Source of the DNA: Variovorax paradoxus
GTDB taxonomy: Bacteria > Pseudomonadota > Gammaproteobacteria > Burkholderiales > Burkholderiaceae_C
Direction of reading: 5' to 3'
DNA: 64,000 nt
NCBI RefSeq assembly: GCF_009498455.1
Contig: NZ_CP045644.1
Span: forward strand, 1,829,001-1,893,000
This document shows positions 63,942 to 64,000 of the stretch, piece after piece (the stretch's first letter is position 1; each line of letters begins with the position of its first letter). The notes under the pieces are model-generated. The model was given only the letters and a program-made list of their open reading frames with translations, had not been told where the DNA came from and searched no databases. The position numbers and the translations under genes are program-made.

Positions 63942-64000
63942 GGTCGGTCGGTGTAGGCGAAGGCGGCGAACTGCGTCACTTGCAGCGGATTGAAATTGTC
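63938..64000 (-). CDS. 3' end of an unidentified gene entering from the right edge
   Basis: The minus strand is open for 20 codons from the right edge to a TGA at 63940-63938, ending F-N-P-L-Q-V-T-Q-F-A-A-F-A-Y-T-D-R-P. This stop overlaps the proC start as ATGA, the usual sign of a coupled operon. Too little is visible to name the product. Confidence 0.5.
   Translation of the reverse strand, partial: DNFNPLQVTQFAAFAYTDRP

Noticed and set aside
1..64000. CRISPR arrays, tRNA or rRNA genes, insertion sequences
   Set aside because: No regularly spaced repeats, no cloverleaf or ribosomal RNA sequence and no transposase or terminal inverted repeats were recognised; repeats seen are gene paralogues.

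Overview
The window is high-GC DNA with tightly packed genes and many ATGA stop/start overlaps. OxyR, UbiA, Dps and ProC of beta-proteobacterial type, together with the gene content, suggest a Burkholderiales bacterium, most likely Comamonadaceae and Variovorax- or Acidovorax-like. The genus is inferred from protein character; no search was run.

Positions 1-6169 (+) form a 5-oxoproline (pyroglutamate) scavenging operon: two membrane proteins of the DUF969/DUF979 transporter type, pyroglutamyl peptidase, PxpA, a PxpB-PxpC fusion, and a biotin carboxylase with its own biotin carrier domain. Positions 6346-14285 (-) hold a type VI secretion (T6SS) cargo module: a small proline/alanine-rich membrane protein, a VgrG, a DUF4123 adaptor, two tandem DUF3304 lipoproteins and a Tle1-like DUF2235 phospholipase.

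Positions 14446-36906 carry a complete T6SS with all core genes tssA to tssH and tssJ to tssM, plus hcp (tssD), a PAAR tip, TagF, an OmpA-like protein, a TagX-like M15 peptidase, a tetratricopeptide-like lipoprotein and a conserved membrane protein of unknown role. There are three transcription units: tagX-PAAR-unknown-tssM-tagF-ompA (+), tssJKLA (-), and lipoprotein-tssBC-hcp-tssEFGH (+). The first two converge on a bidirectional terminator, and tssJ and the third diverge from an AT-rich promoter region. No Fha, PpkA or PppA is present, so TagF would act without the threonine-phosphorylation pathway, at least within this window.

Positions 36944-47874 (+) are a second cargo module: VgrG, DUF4123 adaptor, a 1015-residue VasX/BTH_I2691-type membrane-active effector, then DUF6708 membrane proteins (probable immunity) in a tandem duplication whose second copy has a one-base frameshift. 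Positions 48001-53540 (+) are a third module: a VgrG with a transthyretin-like tail and no adaptor, a polymorphic effector with an unassigned C-terminal toxin domain, and its ATGA-coupled Imm71/72-like immunity gene.

Positions 53622-59904 (+) are the most unusual part. Six more putative immunity genes follow with no matching effectors: two Imm72-like, one DUF3396, two PoNi-type and one unknown. Nearly all share one C-terminal module (G-W-W, T-P-A-K, R-Y-F, G-E-V-M-P, W-Q-W), and the stretch contains a frameshifted copy, a nonsense-truncated copy and a decayed vgrG fragment. It looks like an immunity bank built by repeated gain and loss of effector modules. Positions 59953-64000 return to housekeeping genes: oxyR, dps, ubiA, a MaoC-like protein, proC and the tail of one more gene.
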